Assembly (NCBI RefSeq): GCF_036227105.1
Contig: NZ_CP109434.1
Location: 3,042,001-3,106,000 of the forward strand
DNA from: Amycolatopsis sp. NBC_01488
Lineage (GTDB): Bacteria; Actinomycetota; Actinomycetes; Mycobacteriales; Pseudonocardiaceae
Direction of reading: 5' to 3'
Length of the DNA stretch: 64,000 bases
Both the position numbers and the translations under genes were made by a program. This document shows, piece after piece, positions 24,938 through 33,226 of this stretch; positions within the stretch are counted from its first letter, which is position 1, and each line of letters starts with the position of its first letter. The notes under the pieces are model-generated. The model was given only the letters and a program-made list of their open reading frames with translations, was not told the DNA's origin and did no database searches.

Positions 24938-25965
24938 CCCTCGACTTCACGACGCCCAGCGAGCCGGGCCCGCGCGGCGATCTGGTGTTCCTCCGGCGGC
25001 GGCGCAGGGCGGCCGCGCCGGTGGCCGGTAGTGCCTTGCCGGACCGTGAGGGCGGAGCGCCGGGTGCCTCGCTGGACCTCGACGGCGGAGCGTCGGTGCC
25101 GGTGGTCGCGCCGGTGGATTTGGCCGCTCGACCTGCGGTGCTCGGCGGTGTTTCGCTGGATGTCGACGGCGAACCGGCTGTACCGGTGGTCGCGCCGGTG
25201 GATCTGGCTGCTCGGCCCGTGGCGCTCGGCGGTGTTTCGCTGGATCTGGACGGCGAACCGGCGGTACCGGTGGTCGCGCCCGTGGACTTGGCGGCTCGGC
25301 CCGTGGCGTTCGGCAGCGTTTCGCTGGATCTCGGCGGCGAACCGGCGGCACCGGTCCGCACGTCGCTCGATCTCGCCGCCCCGCCGCCGGTGCCGGACAC
25401 CTGGCCCGCGCCACCGGCTCGCCGCTCCGGACGGCCGGTGGTGCGGCTCGCCGCCGGGCGACGGCTGCAGCTCGGGCCGAAGGCACCGGCGATCACCCTC
25501 GACCGCCTGCAGAGCGCGATCGGGCTGCTGACCGTCGAAGCCGTGAGCGGGGCCGCGGCACTCGGGTGCGCCTACGAGCTGACCGACGGCCGGTCCGCCT
25601 ACCTCGGCTCCGGGACGACCGCGTCCCGCACCCCGTTCCTCGCGGTGCGCCGACGGTCCGTGTCGGCCGACCTGCGGCAGGTCCGGCAGCTCGTGCGGCT
25701 GGTCGTGATCGCGGTGTTCCCGCCGGCCGAACCGTCGCCCGGGCTGCTCGTGGTGTCCACATGGGACGGTGGCAGGCTCGAACTCCCGACCGGGGGGTCC
25801 GGCCGCGTGACGGTGCCGCTCTCGGTCCACAACGTCGGCGGAGAGCTGGTCCTCCGTGCGGAAGCGGGGGAAGCGCTCACCTCACCGCGCGCCGCCGTCG
25901 AGGCGTTCGGCTTCCACCGGATCAGCTGGCTGGACGACTTCACGTGCGCAGGAGGTGTGGCGTGA
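24934..25965 (+). CDS. Repeat-linker protein of the Ter operon
   Basis: 343 residues from ATG 24934 (ATGA overlap). A short basic N-terminus (VFLRRRRRAA) is followed by a low-complexity linker of three full 28-residue repeats and one partial (about 47-150; core VPVVAPVDLAARP). From about 165 a beta-rich domain begins (RPVVRLAAGRRLQLGPKAP), including LTVEAVSGAAALGCAYELTD and TWDGGRLELPTG. The domain resembles the TerD/TerA fold in outline but I would not assign it. It sits between the degenerate TerD and TIR genes, with overlaps on both sides, so it may tether the two. Confidence 0.6.
   Translation: MTLDFTTPSEPGPRGDLVFLRRRRRAAAPVAGSALPDREGGAPGASLDLDGGASVPVVAPVDLAARPAVLGGVSLDVDGEPAVPVVAPVDLAARPVALGGVSLDLDGEPAVPVVAPVDLAARPVAFGSVSLDLGGEPAAPVRTSLDLAAPPPVPDTWPAPPARRSGRPVVRLAAGRRLQLGPKAPAITLDRLQSAIGLLTVEAVSGAAALGCAYELTDGRSAYLGSGTTASRTPFLAVRRRSVSADLRQVRQLVRLVVIAVFPPAEPSPGLLVVSTWDGGRLELPTGGSGRVTVPLSVHNVGGELVLRAEAGEALTSPRAAVEAFGFHRISWLDDFTCAGGVA
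25072..25385 (+). repeat. 84-bp in-frame tandem repeats, three full copies and one partial
   Basis: Units at 25072-25155, 25156-25239 and 25240-25323, with a degenerate fourth to about 25385. They encode LDLDGEPAVPVVAPVDLAAR-type units with few differences, so copy number may vary between strains. The acidic LDLDG start of each unit is reminiscent of the TerD DLDAS loop. Confidence 0.85.
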
Positions 25966-28640
25966 CCGCGCCCTATGACATCTTCCTCAGCTTCACCTGG
26001 GCGGACACCGTCGAGGTGACCGCGCTCCAGGACGCCCTCGAAAAAGCCGGGTTGCGGGTCTTCCGGGACAAGGACATCCACCGGTTCGAGGGCATCACGG
26101 AACGGCTCGACGCCGCCCTCGCCGAGTCGAAGGTGCTGCTCGCCTACTATTCGCGCCGGTTCCCGACCCGGTACGCCTGCCAATGGGAACTGACGTCGGC
26201 CTTCCTCGCGGCGCAGCGCCACGGCGATCCCCGGCGGCGGGTGCTCGTGGTCAACCCCGAGTCCGACGGCAACCACATCGCCCCGGTCGAGCTGGAGGAC
26301 GCCGCCTACGCCGCCCGACCGAAGAACGACCGGGAACGCACGCTCGTCGTCGACCGGATCGCCGAGCTGGTCCGGGCCGCGGCCGCCCCGCTGGGCGCGG
26401 TGCGCAGCACGGCACCGGTGCTGCCCCGGCTGCTGCGGCCCCGGCGGTTCGTCGGCCGGTACCGGCAGCTCTGGGCGATCCACAGCGCGCTGCACGCCCG
26501 CGAGCTGCCGGCCACGACGCCACGGACGTCGGCGGCGCTCGCCGTCGTGCGCGGGTTCGCCGGGCTCGGGAAGACCAGCCTGGCCGAGCAGTACGCGTTC
26601 CTCTTCCGGGACGCCTTCCCCGGCGGGGTGCGGTGGCTGGGCCTGTTCGGCCAGGACGACCCCGTCGGCGCGCTCGCACGATTCCACGAGCACGTCCGCG
26701 CGATCGCGGCGGACCTCGGTGCCGACGTCGGCGACCTGCCGCCGGAGCAGGTCCGCGACGTGGTCGCGCGGCGCATCGAAGCCGCCCGGGAACCGCAGCT
26801 GTGGATCATCGACGACGTCCCGTCGGAGCTGCAGGCCGAGGTGCTCGACCAGCTCGTCATGCCGACGTCGTTCGTCCGCACGGTGCTCACCACGAGGTCC
26901 GGCAACCCGGACTGGCCCGCTCCGGTCGTCGACCTGACCGGCTTGTCCGAAGACGAAGGATCCGTGCTGTACACGGAAATCGCCGGCTCGGACGACCCCG
27001 GGGAGCTCGCGGCCGTGCGGCGGTTGGTCGAACGCTGCGGCGGCCACCCGATCGTCTTGACGAGCGTGGTCACCGCGTACCGCGACCGCCGGGGCGCGAC
27101 CGGCTTCGCCGAAGCTCTCGGTTCCGTGCCGGAAACCCCGGTGGCCGCCCTGCGCCAGGCGGTCGGCGCGTGCGGGCCGACCGCGCGGCGGATCCTGCGG
27201 ATCGCCGCGGCCATCTCCCGGGCACCCGTGCCACCGGAACTGGTCGAGCGAGTCCTGCCCGGGGAGCCGATCGCCGACGCGGTGGCCGAGCTCGCCCGGC
27301 GCGCGTTGCTGACGCACCTCGGCGGCGAGTGGGACGTCCACGCCCTGGTCCGCGACGCCGCGGGCCTCGACGACGACCTCACCCGCAAGGCCGCGTCGGC
27401 CGTGCTGGAGCCGGCGGGCGGCACCGGGCACCGCCACCAGCACGCCGCGGCGCTCGCCGCGCACGACTGCGTACCCGCCGGCCAGCGGACCCGCTTGCTG
27501 CGGATCGGCCTCGACTGGTTCCGCGGACAGGGCGACGTCGTCGCCGCGAGGGCGGCCGCGAAGCGGATCCTGACCGTGGACGCCGGCCCGGCCGACCGCG
27601 TGGCCGCGGCGGCGGCACTGGTCGACGCCGGCGACTTCGAGACGGCCGTCGAGGTCTGCCGCCCGCTTCTGGACTCCGGAGACGCGTTCCGCGCCCGGCT
27701 CACCTGCGCCCGCGCGCTCGACCAGCTGGGCCGGTTCGCGGAAGCCGACCCGATCTGGCCGGAACCGCCGCCGGACGGGGAAAACGCCGACGCGCGCGTG
27801 TTCATGGCTGTCGCCAAGCGGATGCGCGGACGCTTCCGGGAAGCGCTCGACCTCCTCGACGCCGCCGACCCGAACCCGTGGGCCCGGATCGAGCTGGCGC
27901 GGCTGAAGCTCGTCTTCGGCGACGTCAAGGAGGCGCGGACGATCACCGAAGCGATCCTCCGTGAGCACGACACGCCGGACCACGAGCGGCACCCGGTGCG
28001 ACTGGAGGCGATCGGCGTCCACGCCGAAGCCGAGATGTCGCTGGAGCTCACCGAATTCAAGGCGCGCGACCAGAACTTCGACACGCTGGAGGCGCACCTG
28101 CGCTCCGTTCGCGACGAGCTGACCGGGCTGCTGGGCCCGGAAAGCCCGCTGACCCTGGTCGCCGGCGTCCGGTGCGCGCGCACGTCGGTCACGCGCGGCC
28201 GTCCGAAACGAGCGCTGCGGGAGTTCGCGGAGCTGGCACCGCTGGTGGACCGGGTCTTCGGCGATCGCCACCCGCTGCACCACTGGATGAGCTATTCGGC
28301 CGCGCAGGCGCACGCCCAGCTCAAGCAGTACGCAACGGGCGCCGGCATCCTGCGATCGCTGCTGGAGCGGCAGCGGGAATCGATCGGGCCGCACCACCCG
28401 GACACCATGATGACCCAGCTCGACCTCGGCATCTCGCTCATGCTCACCGGCGACAAGACCGCGGCGGTCCCGCTCGTCGCCGAAGCCGAACGCCGCATCG
28501 GGCAGTCCCTCGGCTGGCGGTCCGAACTCCGCAACCGCGCCGGGGTCACGCGGTTGCTGATGAACCTGCCGGTGCTCGTCTGGCAGCTCTTTCCCCACCT
28601 CGACACCCTCTTCGGGAAGAAAAGTCCCGAAGAAGACTGA
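25962..28640 (+). CDS. TIR-NB-ARC-TPR protein (NLR-like)
   Basis: 892 residues from GTG 25962, which overlaps the previous stop (GTGA) and has GGAGG upstream. Residues 4-135 are a TIR domain (YDIFLSFTWAD; catalytic-type glutamate Glu76 in ACQWELTSAF). The NB-ARC domain follows, with Walker A GFAGLGKT (198-205), LWIIDDV (Asp284-Asp285), and FVRTVLTTRSG. The C-terminal third (about 520-890) is TPR-like helical repeats. TIR domains with this glutamate often cleave NAD+ or make cyclic ADP-ribose signals on activation. The architecture matches plant NLRs and bacterial STAND defence proteins. In this operon it is the likely effector. Confidence 0.92.
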   Translation: MTAPYDIFLSFTWADTVEVTALQDALEKAGLRVFRDKDIHRFEGITERLDAALAESKVLLAYYSRRFPTRYACQWELTSAFLAAQRHGDPRRRVLVVNPESDGNHIAPVELEDAAYAARPKNDRERTLVVDRIAELVRAAAAPLGAVRSTAPVLPRLLRPRRFVGRYRQLWAIHSALHARELPATTPRTSAALAVVRGFAGLGKTSLAEQYAFLFRDAFPGGVRWLGLFGQDDPVGALARFHEHVRAIAADLGADVGDLPPEQVRDVVARRIEAAREPQLWIIDDVPSELQAEVLDQLVMPTSFVRTVLTTRSGNPDWPAPVVDLTGLSEDEGSVLYTEIAGSDDPGELAAVRRLVERCGGHPIVLTSVVTAYRDRRGATGFAEALGSVPETPVAALRQAVGACGPTARRILRIAAAISRAPVPPELVERVLPGEPIADAVAELARRALLTHLGGEWDVHALVRDAAGLDDDLTRKAASAVLEPAGGTGHRHQHAAALAAHDCVPAGQRTRLLRIGLDWFRGQGDVVAARAAAKRILTVDAGPADRVAAAAALVDAGDFETAVEVCRPLLDSGDAFRARLTCARALDQLGRFAEADPIWPEPPPDGENADARVFMAVAKRMRGRFREALDLLDAADPNPWARIELARLKLVFGDVKEARTITEAILREHDTPDHERHPVRLEAIGVHAEAEMSLELTEFKARDQNFDTLEAHLRSVRDELTGLLGPESPLTLVAGVRCARTSVTRGRPKRALREFAELAPLVDRVFGDRHPLHHWMSYSAAQAHAQLKQYATGAGILRSLLERQRESIGPHHPDTMMTQLDLGISLMLTGDKTAAVPLVAEAERRIGQSLGWRSELRNRAGVTRLLMNLPVLVWQLFPHLDTLFGKKSPEED

Positions 28641-28661
28641 ACCGTTCTGGAGGTCTTCGAC

Positions 28662-30446
28662 ATGGAAAAGGCGTTGGGCAGCCGGTACCGGCTGGGCGAC
28701 CAGCTGGGCACCGGCGCGATGGGGCGGGTCTTCGCCGGCTCCGACGAGCAGGGGAAGGCCTACGCCTTCAAGGTGCTGCGGGACGAGCTCGTCGAGGACC
28801 CGGAGTTGGTGGCGCGGTTCCTGCAGGAGCGGTCCATCCTGGTCGGGCTGCGGCACCCGAACCTCGTCGGCGTGCACGACCTGGTCGTCGAGGGCGAGAC
28901 CGTGGCGATCGTGATGGACCTGGTCGGCGGCGGCGACCTGCGGGCCCGGCTGACCGCGGAGAAGTCGTTGCTGCCGGCCGAAGTCGCCCGCATCGGGGCC
29001 GGGGTGGCAGCGGCGCTCGCGGCCGTGCACCAGGCCGGCGTCGTGCACCGGGACGTCAAGCCGGAGAACGTCCTGATGGACGGAACCGTGCCGCGCCTGA
29101 CGGACTTCGGCATTTCGCGGCTCGCGACCGCCACCGATCTGGGCCGCCGGTCGCTGCTGGTCGGGACTCCGCAGTACCTCGCCCCGGAGCTCGGCAAGGG
29201 CCTCGAGGCGACACCCGCGTCGGACCTGTATTCGCTGGGCATCCTGCTGTACGAGCTGTGCTGCGGGGTGACGCCGTTCGCCGGCCAGTCGACGTTCGCC
29301 GTGATCCGGCTGCACGAAAGCGCGCTGCCGGGCCGGCCCGCCGGGGTCCCCGACCAGCTGTGGGACGTGCTGACCTGGCTGATGGCGAAACGGCCGGCGG
29401 ACCGGCCCGAATCGGCCCAGCAGGTCGCGACCATCCTGGACGCGCTGGTGCTGGAACTGATGAAGGAGCCGCTCGTCCTGCCGCTCACCACGCCGCCGCC
29501 CCCGGTGCCCCTCAACGAAACCGGCCTGGGCACCCAAACCGTGTACGGCACCCCGGCGCCACCCCCGCGCCGTCCCGTGGCGACCACCTCGCCGAGCCTG
29601 CCTTCAGGAGTGAACGTGGCCCCTCCGAAACGCCGTCGCCGCGGCCGGGTCGTGTTGATCCTGGTCGTCGTCCTGGCCCTGCTGGCCGGTGGCTGGTTCG
29701 CCTTCCGGCCGTCGCAGACCACGGCATCGCCGGGTCCCACCACGGTCCCGACGACGTCGGCGCCCACGCCGGTGTCCACAAGCGACTCGCCGTCGGTGAC
29801 GACCACGGCGAAACCGAGCGTGATGCCGAACGTCGTGGGCAAGAAGCTCGCGGCCGCGCAAGACGCGCTGCCGGGCATCCAGGTGACCACAGTGGACAAG
29901 ATCGACGCGACGGCCGACGACGGCACGGTGATCGCGCAGGACCCGGCGGCCGGTGCGGCGATCGGCGCCACGGTGACGCTGACGGTGGCGCGCCAGGCCC
30001 AGCTGGTCTACCTCGACTCGGCCCAGCCCGCCAGTGGCAGCTGGGACGCCAACCAGAACGCCAACATCGCGGGCAAGAACTACCTGCACTCGCTCGGCGC
30101 CCAGGTGGCCTCCGATTCGCGCACGGAAGCGGTCGAATACAACGTCTCCAAGGGCTTCCGCCGGTTCACCGCGACCGCCGGTATCGACGACAACGCGGGC
30201 GATTCGTCGTTGAAGATGCAGCTCGAAATCTTCGCCGACGGCCGGGAGATCTTCAACAAGCCGGTGGCCTACGGCACGCCGACACCGATCGACCTGGACG
30301 TGAGTGGCGTGCTGCGGCTGCGGTTCCAGTACGAAGGCGTATCGGGCAACAGCGAATGCTGCGCCCGGAGCTACCTCGTGCTCGGGACCGCGGAACTGCT
30401 GGGCCTGCCCGGCGAAGTTCCGACGTCGACGACCACGACGAGCTGA
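28662..30446 (+). CDS. Receptor-type Ser/Thr kinase with PASTA and NPCBM-like ectodomains
   Basis: 594 residues. The kinase domain (about 8-265) has the glycine loop GTGAMGRVF, Lys37, HRDVKPEN with Asp131 and DFG (148-150), so it should be active. A Pro-rich juxtamembrane region and one membrane helix (about 327-345) follow. Outside the cell lie one PASTA domain (MPNVVGKKLAAAQDALPG), which in PknB relatives binds muropeptides, and a domain from about 455 to the end resembling NPCBM, a sugar-binding fold (YLDSAQPASGSW; NSECCARSYLVLGTAEL). One PASTA plus NPCBM is unusual. The ABC gene starts five bases after its stop. Confidence 0.9.
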   Translation: MEKALGSRYRLGDQLGTGAMGRVFAGSDEQGKAYAFKVLRDELVEDPELVARFLQERSILVGLRHPNLVGVHDLVVEGETVAIVMDLVGGGDLRARLTAEKSLLPAEVARIGAGVAAALAAVHQAGVVHRDVKPENVLMDGTVPRLTDFGISRLATATDLGRRSLLVGTPQYLAPELGKGLEATPASDLYSLGILLYELCCGVTPFAGQSTFAVIRLHESALPGRPAGVPDQLWDVLTWLMAKRPADRPESAQQVATILDALVLELMKEPLVLPLTTPPPPVPLNETGLGTQTVYGTPAPPPRRPVATTSPSLPSGVNVAPPKRRRRGRVVLILVVVLALLAGGWFAFRPSQTTASPGPTTVPTTSAPTPVSTSDSPSVTTTAKPSVMPNVVGKKLAAAQDALPGIQVTTVDKIDATADDGTVIAQDPAAGAAIGATVTLTVARQAQLVYLDSAQPASGSWDANQNANIAGKNYLHSLGAQVASDSRTEAVEYNVSKGFRRFTATAGIDDNAGDSSLKMQLEIFADGREIFNKPVAYGTPTPIDLDVSGVLRLRFQYEGVSGNSECCARSYLVLGTAELLGLPGEVPTSTTTTS

Positions 30447-30451
30447 CCGAC

Positions 30452-32335
30452 GTGTGGATCGGCAACCGGGTCCGGATCACCATCGGCCGGGCCTCCGACA
30501 ACGACATCGTGCTGGGCGACCTGCAGGTCTCCCGGCGCCACGCCCGGCTGGAACGCGTCGGCGGGGCGTGGCGGCTGACCGACCTCGGCAGCCGGAACCC
30601 GACGCTGGTCAACGGCGTCCCGGTCGCCGGGCGCTCGCCGATCGCCGACGGCGACCGGATCACCGTCGGAGCCACCGATCTCCGCGTCGACGGCGACCAC
30701 CTCGTCGCGACCGGCGGCGAGCGGACCCGGCTGGTGGCCGACGACGTCGGGTTCGCCGTCGGGGGCCGGTCGCTGCTGTCGGGCGTCTCGCTCGACCTGC
30801 GGCCCGGGCAGCTGGTCGCGGTCGTCGGGCCGTCGGGCGCGGGCAAGTCGACGCTGCTCAAGGTGCTCTCCGGCGAGGTCGCGCCGACCAGCGGGCGCAT
30901 CACCTACGACGGCTACGACATGCGCCGGCAGCGGTCGGCGGTGGCGCGGCGCGTCGGGGTCGTGCCACAGGACGACGTCGTCCACACGCGACTGACCGCC
31001 CACAGCGCCCTGTCCTACGCGGCGAAACTGCGGTTGCCCGACGACACCGGTGCGCCGGCCCGCCGGCAGCGGGTGGCCGAGACACTCGCCGAAGTCGAGC
31101 TGACCGAGCACGCGCGCACGCCCATCCACCGGCTGTCCGGCGGGCAGCGCAAGCGGGTGTCGATCGCGCTCGAGCTGCTGACCGCGCCGTCGCTGCTGAT
31201 GCTGGACGAGCCGACCTCCGGCCTGGACCCGGCGCTCGACAAGCAGATCATGGGCCGGCTGCGCGAACTCGCGGACGCCGGCCGGACGGTCGTGGTGGTG
31301 ACGCACAACGTCACCCACCTCGACGGCTGCGACCTCGTGCTGCTGCTGGCGCCGGGCGGGGTTCCGGTGTTCAGCGGGCGGCCCGCGGAGCTGCGGGCGC
31401 GGTTCGGCACCGCCGACTGGGCCGACATCTTCCACCGCGTGGTCGCGGGCACCGCACCGCCGCACCAGCCCGCGCCCGTGGCTTCGGCGCCACCGCCGGA
31501 GGTTTCCGCCGCGCCGCCGCCGGTGCACGCCGGGCTGGGGCACCAGGTCGGCACGCTGGCCGCCCGGCACCTGCGGCTCATCTTCGCCGATCCCGGGTAC
31601 GCGCTGTTCCTGCTGCTCGTCCCGGTGGTCCTGGCCGTGCTCGCGCTGGCCGTGCCCGGCCACGAAGGGCTGCGGCGATCAGTGCCCGAGCACCCGACGG
31701 AGGCCGCGCAGATGCTCGTGCTGGTCTTCGTCGGGGCGGCGTTCATGGGCGCGGCGGCGTCCGCGCGGGAAGCCGTCGCCGAACGCGCGATCTTCCTGCG
31801 AGAACGGGCCGTCGGCCTGCGGCCCGGCGCGTACGCGCTCGCGAAGGCCGTCGTCTTCACGCTGGTCGCGGCCGTGCAGTCGGCGGTGCTCGTCGGCGTC
31901 GTCACGACGGTCAAGCCGGGGCCGGTCGACGCCGTCCTGCTGTCCCGGCCGGTCGCCGAGCTGGCGGTCGCGGTCTGGCTGACCGCGCTCGCGTCGTGCC
32001 TGCTGAGCCTGCTCGGTTCGGCGCTGGTGCGCTCGCTCGAACAGACGACGCCGGTGCTGGTCGTGACGGTGATGGCCCAGCTCGTGCTGTGCGGCGGGAT
32101 GATCCCGGTGGCCGGGCGGCCGGTACTGGCCCAGCTGGCGTGGCTCGCGCCCGCGCGGTGGGGTTATGCCGCCGGGGCAGCCACAGTGGATCTCCCGCAG
32201 CTGGGGACCCCGGACCGGCTGTGGACCCACGACTGGCCGTGGTGGCTGGGCTCGGCCGGCGCGTTGCTGCTCACGGCCGCCGCCTGCACGGCGCTGTTCG
32301 CGGTCCGGACGAGGAGGCTGCGCCCGGAGCGGTGA
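30452..32335 (+). CDS. FHA-domain ABC transporter, ATPase fused to ABC-2 permease
   Basis: 627 residues from GTG 30452, five bases after the kinase stop. The FHA domain (about 8-78) carries the phosphothreonine-reading set GRASDNDIV, SRRHA and NGVPV. The ABC ATPase has Walker A GPSGAGKS (126-133), signature LSGGQRKRVSIAL and Walker B LLMLDEPTSG. The C-terminal half has about six membrane helices of an ABC-2 permease. It resembles mycobacterial FHA-ABC proteins phosphorylated by neighbouring kinases. The tight coupling predicts control by the adjacent kinase. The substrate is unknown. Confidence 0.92.
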   Translation: MWIGNRVRITIGRASDNDIVLGDLQVSRRHARLERVGGAWRLTDLGSRNPTLVNGVPVAGRSPIADGDRITVGATDLRVDGDHLVATGGERTRLVADDVGFAVGGRSLLSGVSLDLRPGQLVAVVGPSGAGKSTLLKVLSGEVAPTSGRITYDGYDMRRQRSAVARRVGVVPQDDVVHTRLTAHSALSYAAKLRLPDDTGAPARRQRVAETLAEVELTEHARTPIHRLSGGQRKRVSIALELLTAPSLLMLDEPTSGLDPALDKQIMGRLRELADAGRTVVVVTHNVTHLDGCDLVLLLAPGGVPVFSGRPAELRARFGTADWADIFHRVVAGTAPPHQPAPVASAPPPEVSAAPPPVHAGLGHQVGTLAARHLRLIFADPGYALFLLLVPVVLAVLALAVPGHEGLRRSVPEHPTEAAQMLVLVFVGAAFMGAAASAREAVAERAIFLRERAVGLRPGAYALAKAVVFTLVAAVQSAVLVGVVTTVKPGPVDAVLLSRPVAELAVAVWLTALASCLLSLLGSALVRSLEQTTPVLVVTVMAQLVLCGGMIPVAGRPVLAQLAWLAPARWGYAAGAATVDLPQLGTPDRLWTHDWPWWLGSAGALLLTAAACTALFAVRTRRLRPER

Positions 32336-32371
32336 AGCGGCTGATCAGCACGCTGCGTGCCATCATCGGGC

Positions 32372-33226
32372 ATGGCCACCCTTCGCGACGCCCGCGAGCC
32401 GGAGCTCAACAGCGGGATCCTGCCCGGGAACGTGCGGGCCGACGACTGGATCATGCTCATCCTCGCCGCCGGTTCGGTCGGGTTGCTGGGGTTCATGGTG
32501 CTCAGCCCGCCCGCTCGGGACGTCGGGCTCGTGATCTTCTTCATCGACTGCGGGATCTGCGGGATCTTCCTGCTCGAGTTCCTGTGGCGGTGGCGGAAGC
32601 GCCGGTGGGCGCGGAAGTTCCTGGTGCGCAACTGGTACGAGCTGTTCGCGATGATCCCCGTCGCGCATCCCGCGATGGTCGCGCACAAGTTCGTCACCGT
32701 CGTCCTGCTGCTGGTCCGGATCGGGCGGGCCGCGGACCGGGCCGTCGGGGAGCAGTTCACCTACCGGCTCGTCGACAGGCTGTCCGAGCCGATCGTCAAG
32801 GCGATCAAGAAGCCGATCACCATCGCGGTGCTCGACGAGGTCGTCAAGGTGCTGGAAACCGGCAACTACCCGGAAAACCTGGCCAAGTCGCTCGGCGCGA
32901 GCAAGGACGAGCTGCGCACGATCATCGCCGAGAAGATCGCCGAGGACCCGCAGCTCGGAAAGCTCAAGCGGCTGCCGTTCCACGACGAGATCGTGCGGAC
33001 GGTCGTCGACACGTCGTTCCGCGTGCTGCTCGAAGTCCTCGTCGACCCGCGGATCGACGACTTCTTCTCCGCCGTCGTGCGCGACAACCGCGAGCAGATC
33101 CGGCTGGCCGTCCAGCTCGGGCTCAACGAGGTCGACGACGACGACAAGGAGACGGCCCTGCGCGTGCGGACCCAGCACTCGGCCGCCCTCGAGTACGACC
33201 GGCTGCACCCGAAGTCACGGCTGTGA
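32372..33226 (+). CDS. Voltage-sensor-like membrane protein without an evident pore
   Basis: 284 residues from ATG 32372. Three or four hydrophobic segments lie in the first 115 residues. The stretch FLLEFLWRWRKRRWARKFLV then RNWYELFAMIPV resembles the S2-S3 region of bacterial ion-channel voltage sensors, and VVLLLVRIGRAADRAV resembles S4 with spaced arginines. There is no selectivity filter (no TVGYG), and after residue 120 the protein is cytoplasmic and helical with Asp/Lys-rich repeats. It follows the FHA-ABC gene by 36 bases and may belong to the operon. The function is unknown; a voltage or membrane sensor is a guess. Confidence 0.6.
   Translation: MATLRDAREPELNSGILPGNVRADDWIMLILAAGSVGLLGFMVLSPPARDVGLVIFFIDCGICGIFLLEFLWRWRKRRWARKFLVRNWYELFAMIPVAHPAMVAHKFVTVVLLLVRIGRAADRAVGEQFTYRLVDRLSEPIVKAIKKPITIAVLDEVVKVLETGNYPENLAKSLGASKDELRTIIAEKIAEDPQLGKLKRLPFHDEIVRTVVDTSFRVLLEVLVDPRIDDFFSAVVRDNREQIRLAVQLGLNEVDDDDKETALRVRTQHSAALEYDRLHPKSRL

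Noticed and set aside
25072..25385. Evenly spaced repeats as a CRISPR array
   Set aside because: The units are contiguous, in frame and coding, with no unique spacers or cas genes.
25599..29537. 1312-codon open frame on the minus strand
   Set aside because: It lies antisense to the TIR and kinase genes. Its translation is Arg/Gly/Val-rich with no family motifs, while the plus strand has clear domains.
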